A stretch of DNA of 42,153 nucleotides from Bacteroidales bacterium UBA3297 (GTDB taxonomy: Bacteria > Bacteroidota > Bacteroidia > Bacteroidales > Paludibacteraceae): positions 637-42,789 of the forward strand of contig DETD01000029.1 in assembly GCA_002362105.1 (NCBI GenBank). The letters run 5' to 3'. Every line of letters starts with the position of its first letter. Positions within the stretch are counted from its first letter, which is position 1. Both the position numbers and the translations under genes were made by a program. The notes beneath the pieces were generated by a model. That model saw only the letters and a program-made list of their open reading frames with translations, made no database searches and was not told the DNA's origin. This document shows, in pieces, positions 17,734 through 26,258 of this stretch.

Positions 17734-18537
17734 ATGAGAAGAATTTACACCCTACTTGCAATAATAGCGTTATTGTTACCGTTTGGAATAGACGCAGAGG
17801 CAGAATACGTGAGCAAGCCGCTACTTATAACCCCGACTGGCGATTATCTGATTAAAGGTGCATTTCCCCAGGAATATAAGGAAATAAACTTTATTAAAAA
17901 GACCGACAACGGGACCTTTCTGCTGATGAGGAAAAATTACGTGAAACCAATCGCTAAGATAGAGATAGACAAAGGGGTCCTGCTCTTCGAAAAGGACTTT
18001 CAAGAATATCACGTTGAAAACAAGCGTCTATCGACATACGGAAAAGACGAGTCCAAAGACTGCTTCGATTTAAAAAGCTGGGAAGTTAGAGGTTTAAAAA
18101 AGGACGAAAAAAACGTAACAATCAGCATTTACGACTACAAAACCAACCAATTAATCAGCCAAACGACCTATAATATAAAGGGGATAGAACGACAGCCGGT
18201 CTACACTGCAGAAGTCCATTATACCGACATGAACGGGAAAGAACAAGTAATAGAAAACACGCCTCTATCGGCATTGAGAATTAATTACAACAAACCGATG
18301 AAAGTTGTTGTTAACAACGGCTGGAACAAAAAATACAAAGTTGACAGCTATGAACTCTTTTTTTACGACTCTATGGGATGCACAAAAGATCCAGCTATAG
18401 AAGGAGACCTCCTTGAAAATAGGACCATAAAGAGGATAGAAGAAATGCAGCCGGGAAAAACCATTGTCTTGCGGAACGTATTTTTCACAAAAGACAGCAA
18501 GCAGTACAAGGCAAGAAACGTAATGATAACGAAATAA
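17734..18537 (+). CDS. Exported protein of unknown function (267 aa)
   Basis: I do not recognise the family. The start at 17734 gives a clean signal peptide (MRRIYTLLAIIALLLPFGIDA, cleavage near residue 21). An upstream in-frame TTG falls inside the promoter. The mature protein is about 245 residues, rich in Lys, Asp and Tyr, with alternating hydrophobic residues that suggest mostly beta structure. There are no cysteine pairs, repeats or obvious active-site motifs. It stands alone, with a terminator-bounded gene before it and a convergent SDR gene after it. A role in the periplasm or at the surface is all that can be inferred. Confidence 0.7.
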   Translation: MRRIYTLLAIIALLLPFGIDAEAEYVSKPLLITPTGDYLIKGAFPQEYKEINFIKKTDNGTFLLMRKNYVKPIAKIEIDKGVLLFEKDFQEYHVENKRLSTYGKDESKDCFDLKSWEVRGLKKDEKNVTISIYDYKTNQLISQTTYNIKGIERQPVYTAEVHYTDMNGKEQVIENTPLSALRINYNKPMKVVVNNGWNKKYKVDSYELFFYDSMGCTKDPAIEGDLLENRTIKRIEEMQPGKTIVLRNVFFTKDSKQYKARNVMITK

Positions 18538-18605
18538 GCGAAAGACAATCATACAGTTTTTTACACAAAAGTACCACGTTTTTCCACCTGTCATGCATAA
18601 ACAAA

Positions 18606-18645
18606 AAACCGTACAGCAGCAAACAATAATGCTATTGTACGGTTT
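18606..18645 (-). terminator. Intrinsic terminator of the SDR gene (minus strand)
   Basis: Perfect 10-bp arms (AAACCGTACA, 18606-18615, with its complement, 18636-18645). Read on the minus strand it ends in a run of T (the A-run at 18603-18608 on the plus strand). It lies about 20 bases beyond the SDR stop and may also stop transcription from the plus-strand gene at 17734. Confidence 0.85.
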
Positions 18646-18666
18646 ATAATTGTAAGGACGAGCCGA

Positions 18667-19410
18667 TTAATACGGAGCAGCAACGCTTTCAGCCTTAGCG
18701 ACCGCATCGGCAAGAGACATGCCAGCATAGTCTTGTGCCGAGAAGATACGTCCACACTTCTTATCGTTAGCAAAAGCACCAACAAGAACACCCGGAATAG
18801 CACTTTCAGGAGAGTTTGGCGCCTTAGGGCCACCAAGGTCGGTACGGCACCACCCTGGGTCAGCCAGATTGATCATAACATCGGAGCCATTCAACTTAGA
18901 GCCCAAGTCGATAGTGATTTTGTCGAGCGCAGCCTTACTAGCAGAATAACCCGCCTGTTCAGGTTCGAGACGGATGCCGCTGGTTGTATTGACGATACGA
19001 CCGAAGCCCCTTTTCTGCATCATAGGCAGGAAGTGGTAGCAAATCATGGCAGGAGCCATCGTGTTTATCTTATAGCTGACCATATAGTCGCTCATAGGTG
19101 TGTTGTAGAACTCGGTGCGGTAGGCAATTTGCAGACCAGCATTGTTTAAAACAATGTCGATTTGTACGCCAAGTTTGTCAACTTCAGCCAACATAGTTGC
19201 CACCTGGTCGAGTTCAGAAAGCTCAGCCGCAACGGCATAAGCCTTAACGCCCAAGGCCTTGACCTCGTCGACCACCTTCTGCGAATGTTCCATACTGCGG
19301 CTGTGAATAACAAGATTGCATCCCTGTTTGGCCATGAACAGCGCGCTCAGGTAACCGATTCCACGACTAGCGCCAGTAATCAGCGCCCATTTTCCTTTAA
19401 CATCAATCAT
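18667..19410 (-). CDS. Short-chain dehydrogenase/reductase (SDR)
   Basis: The 247-residue classical SDR has the cofactor motif TGASRGIG (residues 12-19), NNAG, a serine in NTTSG and the catalytic YSASK. I chose the ATG at 19410 because upstream in-frame codons lie in A/T-rich promoter sequence and the Rossmann strand begins six residues after this start. SDRs of this size reduce or oxidise ketones and alcohols with NAD(P)H, and motif reading alone does not give the substrate. The gene is monocistronic: it has its own terminator, and a divergent small gene lies upstream. Confidence 0.88.
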   Translation of the reverse strand: MIDVKGKWALITGASRGIGYLSALFMAKQGCNLVIHSRSMEHSQKVVDEVKALGVKAYAVAAELSELDQVATMLAEVDKLGVQIDIVLNNAGLQIAYRTEFYNTPMSDYMVSYKINTMAPAMICYHFLPMMQKRGFGRIVNTTSGIRLEPEQAGYSASKAALDKITIDLGSKLNGSDVMINLADPGWCRTDLGGPKAPNSPESAIPGVLVGAFANDKKCGRIFSAQDYAGMSLADAVAKAESVAAPY

Positions 19411-19433
19411 AATTTGTAATTTTCTGTGTAAAA

Positions 19434-19441
19434 CAAAATTA
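19434..19441 (-). promoter_or_regulatory. Bacteroidota -7 box TAATTTTG (minus strand) for the SDR gene
   Basis: Read on the minus strand the box is TAATTTTG, 24 bases before the ATG at 19410. The nearest TTTG is 16 bases further upstream, shorter than usual, so the -33 element is uncertain. Confidence 0.5.
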
Positions 19442-19545
19442 GTGAGCACGAAAATAGCAAAGTATTTCGGATTAAAGAAATTAGAACAAAATAAAATGTG
19501 ATTATAGATAAAAAAACGTAATTTAGCACCCAAATAAAGGAACTA

Positions 19546-19953
19546 TTGAAAAGGAAACTCCTACATACTATTTTTTACTGTCTCTCCGCAATTTTATGCG
19601 CACTGACAGCCTATTGTTGGGAGACTAGTGCCACCCCAAACAGCACCAATTGTTCCGCATATAACACCAGTGAGGCTGTTCTGGAAAACGACGGACTCCC
19701 CCTCCGACAAGAAGGAGACCTCTGTAACCAGATAACGCTGCCACAGCACCTGTGCGGCAAACAACAACGGGTCCGCCAGTGTACGCAGTTTCCCAATGGA
19801 GGGCTAGACAAACCAACTGCCAGCCACAAACAAGGGAACGAATACCGCCACGAACAAACCATTATAAAAACAAGCAGACGCGAGTCTGCTCCATTTTCCA
19901 TCAGCGCTTCACGCCTTTATTATGTGATAGCGCTGAGGCGTATTGTGATTTGA
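19546..19953 (+). CDS. Small exported protein of unknown function (about 135 aa, TTG start)
   Basis: An open frame of 135 codons begins with TTG after an AAAGGAA-type purine stretch. It encodes a basic start, a hydrophobic segment (IFYCLSAILCALTAYC) resembling a signal peptide, and a polar remainder rich in Asn, Gln and Arg with five cysteines. It ends in an aromatic/basic stretch (YYVIALRRIVI). A -7-like TAATTTAG lies about 20 bases upstream. I do not recognise a domain. The reasons to accept it are the signal-like start and the divergent arrangement with the SDR gene. The unusual start codon and odd composition keep confidence low. Confidence 0.45.
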   Translation: MKRKLLHTIFYCLSAILCALTAYCWETSATPNSTNCSAYNTSEAVLENDGLPLRQEGDLCNQITLPQHLCGKQQRVRQCTQFPNGGLDKPTASHKQGNEYRHEQTIIKTSRRESAPFSISASRLYYVIALRRIVI

Positions 19954-20113
19954 GGAAAGACAGACAAAAAATCCCTGCAAAAGAGGATTTGGAAGGATTC
20001 CGCATTTTCAACCGGTATCCTGATAACAAAATCGTAATTTATCTTTATCAAACAAGCAGATTCGAGAGGTAGGAACACCTCCCGGCTATGGTCTGCGCAA
20101 ATCAATCACAAAA

Positions 20114-20518
20114 ATGGTTAATATTTCATCTATGAAAATGGGTGAGGCTGTAGCCTCACACCCCAATATCAGTGTAAAAACATCGTGGTTTGGTCTGAAA
20201 AAAGACTTCGTATACACCCCAACCGGCAACAAGCTGAAAGGATACGAAATGTCCATAAAAAGCGACGGTTGCAGAATTGCGAACAACCTGATAACCGCAA
20301 AAACAGGACACGATCTCGACACAATGATTGAAAAAAAGGAACGACTGATAGACAATCCCAACGGGAACGAACGCATGGACATCGTGCTATCGGCCGACAG
20401 ACAATTTGTGGCGCTACAATTATTCCGCTACGAGAATTACCTCTTCGTTGAAGTCGGCGAACCCAAATTTTTTGAAGGGGAAGACGCTATGAAAGTGACA
20501 AAAATACTAGATGTATAG
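20114..20518 (+). CDS. Hypothetical protein (134 aa)
   Basis: The frame is open for 134 codons from ATG and ends 23 bases before a good terminator, which supports a real transcript. The protein has no signal peptide or membrane segment and is rich in Lys, Asp and Glu, with a likely alpha/beta pattern and an acidic C-terminal third. I know no family for it. A -7-like TATCTTTA (one mismatch to TAnnTTTG) lies about 70 bases upstream. An alternative start at the internal Met-Lys-Met (residues 7-9) is possible. Confidence 0.6.
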   Translation: MVNISSMKMGEAVASHPNISVKTSWFGLKKDFVYTPTGNKLKGYEMSIKSDGCRIANNLITAKTGHDLDTMIEKKERLIDNPNGNERMDIVLSADRQFVALQLFRYENYLFVEVGEPKFFEGEDAMKVTKILDV

Positions 20519-20540
20519 CACGTAAACTTACCACACTTGA

Positions 20541-20574
20541 GAAGGAGGATTTTCAACAGTCCTCCTTTTTTTTA
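20541..20574 (+). terminator. Intrinsic terminator of the 134-aa gene
   Basis: Arms AAGGAGGA (20542-20549) and TCCTCCTT (20560-20567) with a 10-nt loop run into T8. Confidence 0.88.
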
Positions 20575-20656
20575 CGCGCCAACCTATACTACTTTGAACA
20601 GAAGAGAAACAATCTTCTTAGAAAAACAAAATAGCTATTCATTGACAGAAATACCT

Positions 20657-20664
20657 TATCTTTG
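20657..20664 (+). promoter_or_regulatory. Bacteroidota -7 box TATCTTTG
   Basis: TATCTTTG fits TAnnTTTG and lies 22 bases before ATG 20687. It makes the in-frame TTG at 20666 unlikely as a start, because that codon would sit before or at the transcript start. No clear -33 element is visible. Confidence 0.55.
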
Positions 20665-20686
20665 ATTGAACAAACAGACCAATAAA

Positions 20687-21268
20687 ATGAATTACTACCG
20701 CTTTATTGCCTACGGGGGAGCCCGGTACAACACAGACAAGGTGATAGGACTAATGATGAGCACCAAACTGAATGGCGCGGAAGACCTTGTACGTGGTGGG
20801 AAAGTAACCCAAACACTACCAGAAGGCGTTGCCGAACGACGCTGGTTCGGCTTGCAAGGGCAGTCGGCAAGCGGTGTGCTTATCGACGAGCTGAAGAACG
20901 GCAACATAGAACTATACTACCCCAACGATTTCGGCAACTATACCGACGCACTAACCATCTTCCTGCTGCTTATGACCTATGCGCAACTGGATGTGAAAGT
21001 GCAGATTATAGCCCCAGACGGGACTATAACCGACAACTTGCTGACAGAAGACGCTGCCAACGTTGAACGACAGATGACCGACTGGCTGAAAAACCAAATG
21101 GTTGCACGATGCGACCAGGCTCGTAAAAACGGGCAGGCCGAACTAGTAGGATTCCACTGTTCTCTGACTATAACCGACAGCGAACTAGAAACCGACTATA
21201 TGGGTGCAACCGATGAGGAAACCGCCACCCGACTCTTCGAAAAACTGACAGCGCTACAATGGCTGTAA
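20687..21268 (+). CDS. Cytoplasmic protein of unknown function (193 aa)
   Basis: The 193-residue protein (MNYYRFIAYGGARYNTDKV start) has no signal peptide or clear membrane helix. One hydrophobic stretch (ALTIFLLLMTYAQLDVKVQII, about residues 87-107) looks like a buried helix-strand of a globular fold. Acidic and amphipathic segments follow. I recognise no family. It has its own -7 box. Its stop is four bases from the end of the convergent tautomerase gene, with no terminator between, so opposing transcripts probably overlap. Confidence 0.7.
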   Translation: MNYYRFIAYGGARYNTDKVIGLMMSTKLNGAEDLVRGGKVTQTLPEGVAERRWFGLQGQSASGVLIDELKNGNIELYYPNDFGNYTDALTIFLLLMTYAQLDVKVQIIAPDGTITDNLLTEDAANVERQMTDWLKNQMVARCDQARKNGQAELVGFHCSLTITDSELETDYMGATDEETATRLFEKLTALQWL

Positions 21269-21272
21269 AGCC

Positions 21273-21497
21273 CTACATTTTATACTTCGGCTCCACCAAC
21301 AGGTGGTCGGTATCGCCATAAATCTCGTTATCGTAAACCTGCTTCCATTCCTCCTTATCGACAGGAACAATAGCGACCGAAACGCTACCCGGATTCGTAC
21401 CAAAAGCCGCAAGAGCAGCCTCTTCGAGTTTCTTTGCAATTTCAGCAAGTTCTTCTTGCGACCTGCCTTTATAACACTTTACAACAATGTGTGGCAT
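21273..21497 (-). CDS. 4-oxalocrotonate tautomerase-like protein
   Basis: The 74-residue protein begins Met-Pro, which exposes the catalytic N-terminal proline of the tautomerase superfamily, followed by HIVVKCYKGRS and a helix of Glu/Lys/Leu residues, as in 4-OT and PptA. The second half has a VDKEEW segment typical of the family. Members catalyse keto-enol tautomerisation. Small bacterial ones often have no known substrate. It lies 26 bases after the CAP lipoprotein gene on the same strand and is probably cotranscribed with it. Confidence 0.88.
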   Translation of the reverse strand: MPHIVVKCYKGRSQEELAEIAKKLEEAALAAFGTNPGSVSVAIVPVDKEEWKQVYDNEIYGDTDHLLVEPKYKM

Positions 21498-21523
21498 ATA
21501 TCAGTAATAAAATTAGCGTAATC

Positions 21524-22153
21524 TTAATAATTGTGTTTGGCGATGATGATGCTCCAATAATACCTGTATTTTGAGTTCTTATTGTAAGCAAAGCCAATAC
21601 CAATATCGTAACAATTGCTGGTCCAGTCGGTCATACCCAACAACGAGGCACGGTGTCCGGCCGACGCGTTATTGGCCCCTTTATCGTATATCAGTTGTTT
21701 GACGGTAGCCTCGCCAGTACTGTAACCGGCAGCAATATTCTCGAAATAGTTGGTCGTCTTGTCGGCATACCACTTTGCAGGAATTTCATACCCCGCCTTG
21801 TTCACATAGTAGTTAATACCATAGCCACTCAGGTCGGTATGGCTGAAATAATTGTTATTAGCCATATCCTCGGCCTTAGCCTGCGCCACTTTGGCAAGTA
21901 TCTCGTTCCACGTCAGCGTATCGCGTTTCTTCACACCCGAGAGGTCGACCCCCATAGCAGACGAATAAGCCGACGGATTTTTTCTTACCTTATTGATCAA
22001 GGCATAAGCCTTCTGAACCTCATCCGTTTGCGAGACCTCGCCGCCATCGTCATGGATAATCGTTTTACGGGGTTGTTCAGGTTCATCATTTTCCTCTTCA
22101 CACGCCGTAGTAAAGAAAGCCAAACCAGCAGCAAATAGAATCCATTTTTTCAT
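21524..22153 (-). CDS. CAP/SCP-domain lipoprotein
   Basis: The 209-residue protein has a lipobox FTTAC with C18, an acidic Glu/Asp/Pro spacer, and a CAP (SCP/PR-1-like) domain from about 45. The domain shows NKVRKNPSAY, LTWNEILAKVAQAKAEDMA, NNYFSHTDLSGYG, ENIAAG and AGHRASLLG, with the usual paired His and Glu positions. I chose the ATG at 22153 because it gives the lipoprotein signal, whereas an earlier ATG in frame would place a second hydrophobic run in front of it. Bacterial CAP proteins are envelope or secreted proteins of mostly unknown biochemical role. The gene is divergent from queE and precedes the tautomerase gene. Confidence 0.88.
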   Translation of the reverse strand: MKKWILFAAGLAFFTTACEEENDEPEQPRKTIIHDDGGEVSQTDEVQKAYALINKVRKNPSAYSSAMGVDLSGVKKRDTLTWNEILAKVAQAKAEDMANNNYFSHTDLSGYGINYYVNKAGYEIPAKWYADKTTNYFENIAAGYSTGEATVKQLIYDKGANNASAGHRASLLGMTDWTSNCYDIGIGFAYNKNSKYRYYWSIIIAKHNY

Positions 22154-22245
22154 AATTTCCTTGTAATTTATTTGGTTAACGAATTTAAAGATAGGAAATA
22201 GTAGCGAAAGGATAACCAACCGACCCGAAAAAATGTAGGAATTGG

Positions 22246-22253
22246 TAACTTTG
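22246..22253 (+). promoter_or_regulatory. Bacteroidota -7 box TAACTTTG before queE
   Basis: TAACTTTG fits TAnnTTTG, 23 bases before ATG 22277. No TTTG is seen at the expected -33 spacing. Confidence 0.5.
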
Positions 22254-22276
22254 CGCTAGAATAAAAAGAAGGAGAG

Positions 22277-22816
22277 ATGCGAAAGATAAACGAGATATTC
22301 TATTCACTGCAGGGTGAAGGCCGGTTTACCGGCACAGCCGCCATATTCATCCGCTTTTCGGGATGCAACCTAAGGTGCGACTTCTGCGACACTGCGCACG
22401 AAGACGGACGCATGATGAGCGACGAAGAAATTGTGGCGGAAGCCTCCAAATACCCCACCCGCCACGTAGTGCTGACGGGAGGAGAGCCATCGCTATGGAT
22501 AGACGAGACGTTTGTTGAGTTGCTGAAGGGCCATGGCTACTTTGTGCAGATTGAGACCAACGGTACACACACGCTGCCGCAAAACATCGACTGGGTGACC
22601 TTCAGCCCCAAAACGGACTGGATACTGACCCACAGCAACGATCTGAAAATCGTTTTCCAAGGACAAGACCTTAGCCAGTGGAGCAACTTCGACTGCCAAT
22701 ACAAATACCTGCAACCCTGCAGTTGCAGCAACACCAACGAAGTGGTCGAGTTCATCAAACAACACCCCGAATGGCGGTTGAGCGTACAGTTGCACAAACT
22801 GATACAGATACCGTGA
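22277..22816 (+). CDS. queE: 7-carboxy-7-deazaguanine synthase (radical SAM)
   Basis: The 179-residue protein has the QueE start (INEIFYSLQGEG...TG), the radical-SAM cluster C30-x3-C34-x2-C37, a TGGEPSL segment for SAM binding and a short C-terminal part with LQPCS. The length agrees with the compact bacterial QueE group. The enzyme makes 7-carboxy-7-deazaguanine from 6-carboxytetrahydropterin in the queuosine pathway. No queC or queD lies next to it. The following CapA-like gene starts 23 bases later and may be cotranscribed, probably without a functional link. Confidence 0.92.
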   Translation: MRKINEIFYSLQGEGRFTGTAAIFIRFSGCNLRCDFCDTAHEDGRMMSDEEIVAEASKYPTRHVVLTGGEPSLWIDETFVELLKGHGYFVQIETNGTHTLPQNIDWVTFSPKTDWILTHSNDLKIVFQGQDLSQWSNFDCQYKYLQPCSCSNTNEVVEFIKQHPEWRLSVQLHKLIQIP

Positions 22817-22839
22817 ACCCGTGAGGAAAGCCCACCAAA

Positions 22840-23778
22840 ATGAAATTCAGGAGAAACATTCCACTTGCCCTCTGCCTCCTTACACTCTGCAGTTGCAAAC
22901 CGGTTCCGCCAAAGGAAGAGTTGCGACTACTGCTGACTGGCGACGTGATGCTTGACCGAGGCATCAGAAGCCTGATAGAGCGGAAAGGCGTCCGTCTGCT
23001 GTTTAAGGGTATACAGAAAGAAATAGACAGTGCCGATGCCGTCGTCATCAACCTTGAATGCCCACTTACTACCGTGAACGAGCCAACGGCCAAAGCGTTT
23101 GTTTTCAGAGGCGAGCCAAGTTGGGCCGACAGTTTGAACGCCATAGGCATCACACACGCCTGTATGGCCAACAACCACACCTACGACCAAGGGACCAAAG
23201 GCGTGGCAGACACCTACCAGAACTTGAAGAAAGCCGGCATTGTGCCACTCGGATACGGAAAGACAGAAACGGAACGCCACCGCCCCACCCTCATCTGTAA
23301 CGGGAACGACTGTGTAGCCCTATTCAGCGTCACGCTGCTGGGCCTCTCGGGCTGGGACAACCGGGAAGGCGAAAGCGGCATCTGCCACACCACGCCCAAG
23401 CAACTGGTTGAAACCATTGCCGCCTACAAGTCGGCCCATCCGCACCACATTATTGTGGTGATACCGCACTGGGGCACGGAATACAGGCAACAGGCCGACG
23501 AGCAACAACGGTTGCTGGCCGACGAACTCACCAAGGCCGGAGCCTCTGCCATTGTGGGCCACCATTCCCACGTAAGGCAAAATTGCGACACTACAAAAGG
23601 CCGACATATTTTCTACAGTTTGGGGAACTGTGTTTTCGACCAAAACAAACCCCTCACCAGACAAGCCGCCCTTGTTGACCTCCGCGTCAGACAAGGAGCC
23701 ATCAGAACCAGATTTATACCCATCGAAATAGACCACTTCTGTCCGAACATCAAAAATGCAGACGAAGACAAGCCCTGA
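22840..23778 (+). CDS. CapA-family (PgsA-like) metallophosphatase lipoprotein
   Basis: The 312-residue protein has a lipoprotein signal ending LCSC (C19). The CapA fold motifs follow: LLTGDVMLDRG, VVINLECPLT, HACMANNHTYDQG, VIPHWGTEY, IVGHHSHV and IFYSLGN. The family includes PgsA/CapA of poly-gamma-glutamate synthesis, but most lone members have no known substrate. No pgsB or pgsC neighbours are present, so a poly-gamma-glutamate role is not supported. It may be cotranscribed with queE. Confidence 0.87.
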   Translation: MKFRRNIPLALCLLTLCSCKPVPPKEELRLLLTGDVMLDRGIRSLIERKGVRLLFKGIQKEIDSADAVVINLECPLTTVNEPTAKAFVFRGEPSWADSLNAIGITHACMANNHTYDQGTKGVADTYQNLKKAGIVPLGYGKTETERHRPTLICNGNDCVALFSVTLLGLSGWDNREGESGICHTTPKQLVETIAAYKSAHPHHIIVVIPHWGTEYRQQADEQQRLLADELTKAGASAIVGHHSHVRQNCDTTKGRHIFYSLGNCVFDQNKPLTRQAALVDLRVRQGAIRTRFIPIEIDHFCPNIKNADEDKP

Positions 23779-24271
23779 ATGCAAAGAACTCTCATTCAAT
23801 TCTTCACTTGCACAAGTTGAAAAATCTTTATAAATTTCCGTTAAATGGATATGAGAGGGGTCAAGAATTAAAGACTTCGTTCCCTTATAAAGAAGTCCGC
23901 GACCTAAAGGAAGAACCAAGTGACGAAAGTTACAACTCCACCATATTTGCGATAAAGCGGCACGGTAAATACACATTGACGAACATGCGATCTTTCTTTT
24001 AACGTATACGACATGTACGATTGACACGCCAGACGGACTATAAGGCTCCATAAAATACATAGCATCACCGCAAAACCGATAAAACGGTAACGTCAATCAC
24101 CGCAAATAGAGCAAAGGTCCTTGGGCAGAAAGTTCCAGAGACCTTTGTTATTTTATGGCAGCAAAAATATCGTTTTTTCTGTTTTTTTGCTTACTTTAGA
24201 GTTTGGATAAAGGATTTCTCACAGAATCACATCAAGAAAATAAACTATAGTTTAAGACAACCCATTCGGAT
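23779..24271 (+). other. Intergenic region, no credible gene
   Basis: About 490 bases. A 64-codon frame starting with TTG at 23808 has no supporting features. The sequence from 23860 to 24100 is unstructured by eye. A hairpin at 24111-24156 looks like a terminator. Between it and the ATG at 24272 there are T-rich runs (24174-24190), with TACTTTAG as a possible but mismatched -7 box. Confidence 0.5.
24111..24156 (+). terminator. Probable intrinsic terminator in the gap before the TPR gene
   Basis: Arms CAAAGGTC (24112-24119) and GACCTTTG (24140-24147) enclose a 20-nt loop and are followed by TTATTTT. It lies more than 300 bases beyond the CapA-like stop, so it ends a long 3' region or an unseen transcript. 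Confidence 0.5.
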
Positions 24272-26242
24272 ATGAAAAAAATTTATGCTATACTGCTGAG
24301 TTTAATCGCACTAATTCCCCTGGAGACGAAAGCAGCCTCGGCCAACGAGCTAGAGATTGGCAACGGCCTGCTGGCAATAGAGGAACAACGCTACGACGAC
24401 GCATTCAAATACTTCACCAATTTTCTGAACGACAATTCGGGAAACCAGGTAGGCCTCTACTACCGTTCGATTGCCGCACTAGGCAAAGGCGACAAGGCGA
24501 CCGCTCTGGCCGACATCAACAAGGCCATGAACGCCAAAGCCGGCATTATGAAGAAGAAGGAAATAAAGAAAGACGAATTGCTGGTTCAGCGCGGTGTGGT
24601 ATACCTGTCGATGGGACAAGACAATGCCGCCATCACCGACTTCAGTCTGGCACTGGTGGTGAATCCGCAAAACGTGAGCGCCTACGTGAACAGGGGCAAG
24701 GCACAAGCCCAAAAGAAAGACTTAGACGCATCGGACAACGACTATAAACAGGCGCTGGCCCTGGAAGAGACCAACCTGCAGGCCAACCTCGGTCTGGCAG
24801 ACAACATGACCAGCCGCAACGACTACAACAGCGCCATCGACCTCCTTTCGAAACTCAACACCCTATACCCCAAAAACAACGCCATCTACACCCAGCGAGG
24901 CGACGCCTATCAGATAATGGGCAAATACAAAGAGGCCTTCGACGATGCCATGGAGCAAATCAGTTTCCAGGAAGACTATACCAAATGTATGCCGTTGCTC
25001 AGCGCAAGGGCAATACAGTGCGACACCTATTCGCTGCCCAAAATAAGCCGCAAGGTCACATCTGGCGAGAATTTGGACCTATGGTTGCAGGTTAGGGCGC
25101 ACATCTACTCACAACTGGACCGATACGACGAGGCCATAGCCGACTACAACAAGCTGGAAGAGACGCTGGGCGAGGAATTCGCCCCCGTATGCGCCAGCCG
25201 TGGCAACTGCTACCGCAGCAAAGGCGACTACGCAAAAGCCTGTGAAGAATATAAGAAAGCCATCTATTTGGAAGAGAACGCCGACGCTTACGCCAATTGG
25301 AGTGCCGTAAAATATAACGAGGGGAAGCTAGACAGCGCGCTGGCTCTGGTAAACAAAGCCGTGAACACCGACCCCAGCAACGCCTATTATTACTACCTGC
25401 GCGGACGCATACGCGAGGCACAGAAAAACAACGACCAGGCGCAACGCGACTACGAGATGGGACTGCAAGTCGACCGCAAGAACAGCAACCTGCTGTATGC
25501 GCACGGCGCACTGCTGACCGAACGCAAGAAGAACGGGAGCGCCGACTTCCAGAACATAGGCGACAACGAAAAAATGCCACTGCCCGCTAACAACCGCAAA
25601 CCGCTGGCCCTGCAACAGCAAGGCAGAAGCACCGATGCGGTGGAATGGCAAAACAAAGTGTTGGCCAAGTTTCCTACCGCCGCCAACTATTACGACGCCG
25701 GCCTGCTCTATGCCAGCATGAACATGCAACCCAAAGCGATTGAAATGCTCGACAAAGCCTTTAACCAAGGTTTCAGCGACTTCGGCAAAATGAAGTACGA
25801 GCGCGAGTTGAGAGACATCAGCACCACACAAGAATATGCGGCCCTGCTGAAAAAATGGGATGTGGCCGACGCAAAACAAAGCCGCAAACCTGCGGCCACC
25901 AAGGCCGACACCACCAAGAACGACCTGCCGGTTATACCGTGCACCGTCGACGGTATGATGCTGACCTTCACCACCAGCAACGACACTGCGAAAATCTTCA
26001 CCATATCGGTGATGGACGTGCAAATGCTGCTGAAATACGGCTATATGCAGAAAAACGATGTTGTGTCGCAACGCGACAAAGAGAAACTCGACATAATGGG
26101 TATAGAACCAGGCACCGAGGTTGTGCTACGTACCTTCAAATGGGGCAACAAAACCCTGAAGAACGTAACAGCCACCATTGTGGAAGACCCGCTGGCCCCT
26201 ATACTGCTAACGCAAGGTATGTTGAACGAAATAGACAAATAA
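24272..26242 (+). CDS. Exported TPR-repeat protein (656 aa)
   Basis: A signal peptide (MKKIYAILLSLIALIPLETKA) is followed by many tetratricopeptide repeats from about residue 25 to 510. Clear units include the segments around YYRSIAALGKGDKATALADINKAM, YVNRGKAQAQKKDLDASDNDYKQAL and YYYLRGRIREAQ. The last 120 residues form a separate domain (PVIPCTVDGMMLTFTTSND onward) that I do not recognise. TPR arrays hold protein partners, so this is probably a periplasmic scaffold. The next gene, an SPFH-type lipoprotein, starts 16 bases later, so the two products may form one envelope complex. That pairing is inference from gene order. Confidence 0.85.
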   Translation: MKKIYAILLSLIALIPLETKAASANELEIGNGLLAIEEQRYDDAFKYFTNFLNDNSGNQVGLYYRSIAALGKGDKATALADINKAMNAKAGIMKKKEIKKDELLVQRGVVYLSMGQDNAAITDFSLALVVNPQNVSAYVNRGKAQAQKKDLDASDNDYKQALALEETNLQANLGLADNMTSRNDYNSAIDLLSKLNTLYPKNNAIYTQRGDAYQIMGKYKEAFDDAMEQISFQEDYTKCMPLLSARAIQCDTYSLPKISRKVTSGENLDLWLQVRAHIYSQLDRYDEAIADYNKLEETLGEEFAPVCASRGNCYRSKGDYAKACEEYKKAIYLEENADAYANWSAVKYNEGKLDSALALVNKAVNTDPSNAYYYYLRGRIREAQKNNDQAQRDYEMGLQVDRKNSNLLYAHGALLTERKKNGSADFQNIGDNEKMPLPANNRKPLALQQQGRSTDAVEWQNKVLAKFPTAANYYDAGLLYASMNMQPKAIEMLDKAFNQGFSDFGKMKYERELRDISTTQEYAALLKKWDVADAKQSRKPAATKADTTKNDLPVIPCTVDGMMLTFTTSNDTAKIFTISVMDVQMLLKYGYMQKNDVVSQRDKEKLDIMGIEPGTEVVLRTFKWGNKTLKNVTATIVEDPLAPILLTQGMLNEIDK

Positions 26243-26258
26243 CAAACAAAACAACAAT

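Noticed and set aside
22840..23778. Poly-gamma-glutamate synthesis role for the CapA-like gene
   Set aside because: No pgsB or pgsC homologue nearby, and lone CapA-like lipoproteins are common.
23808..24002. 64-codon frame in the gap before the TPR gene
   Set aside because: TTG start, no promoter or ribosome site, no recognisable motif.
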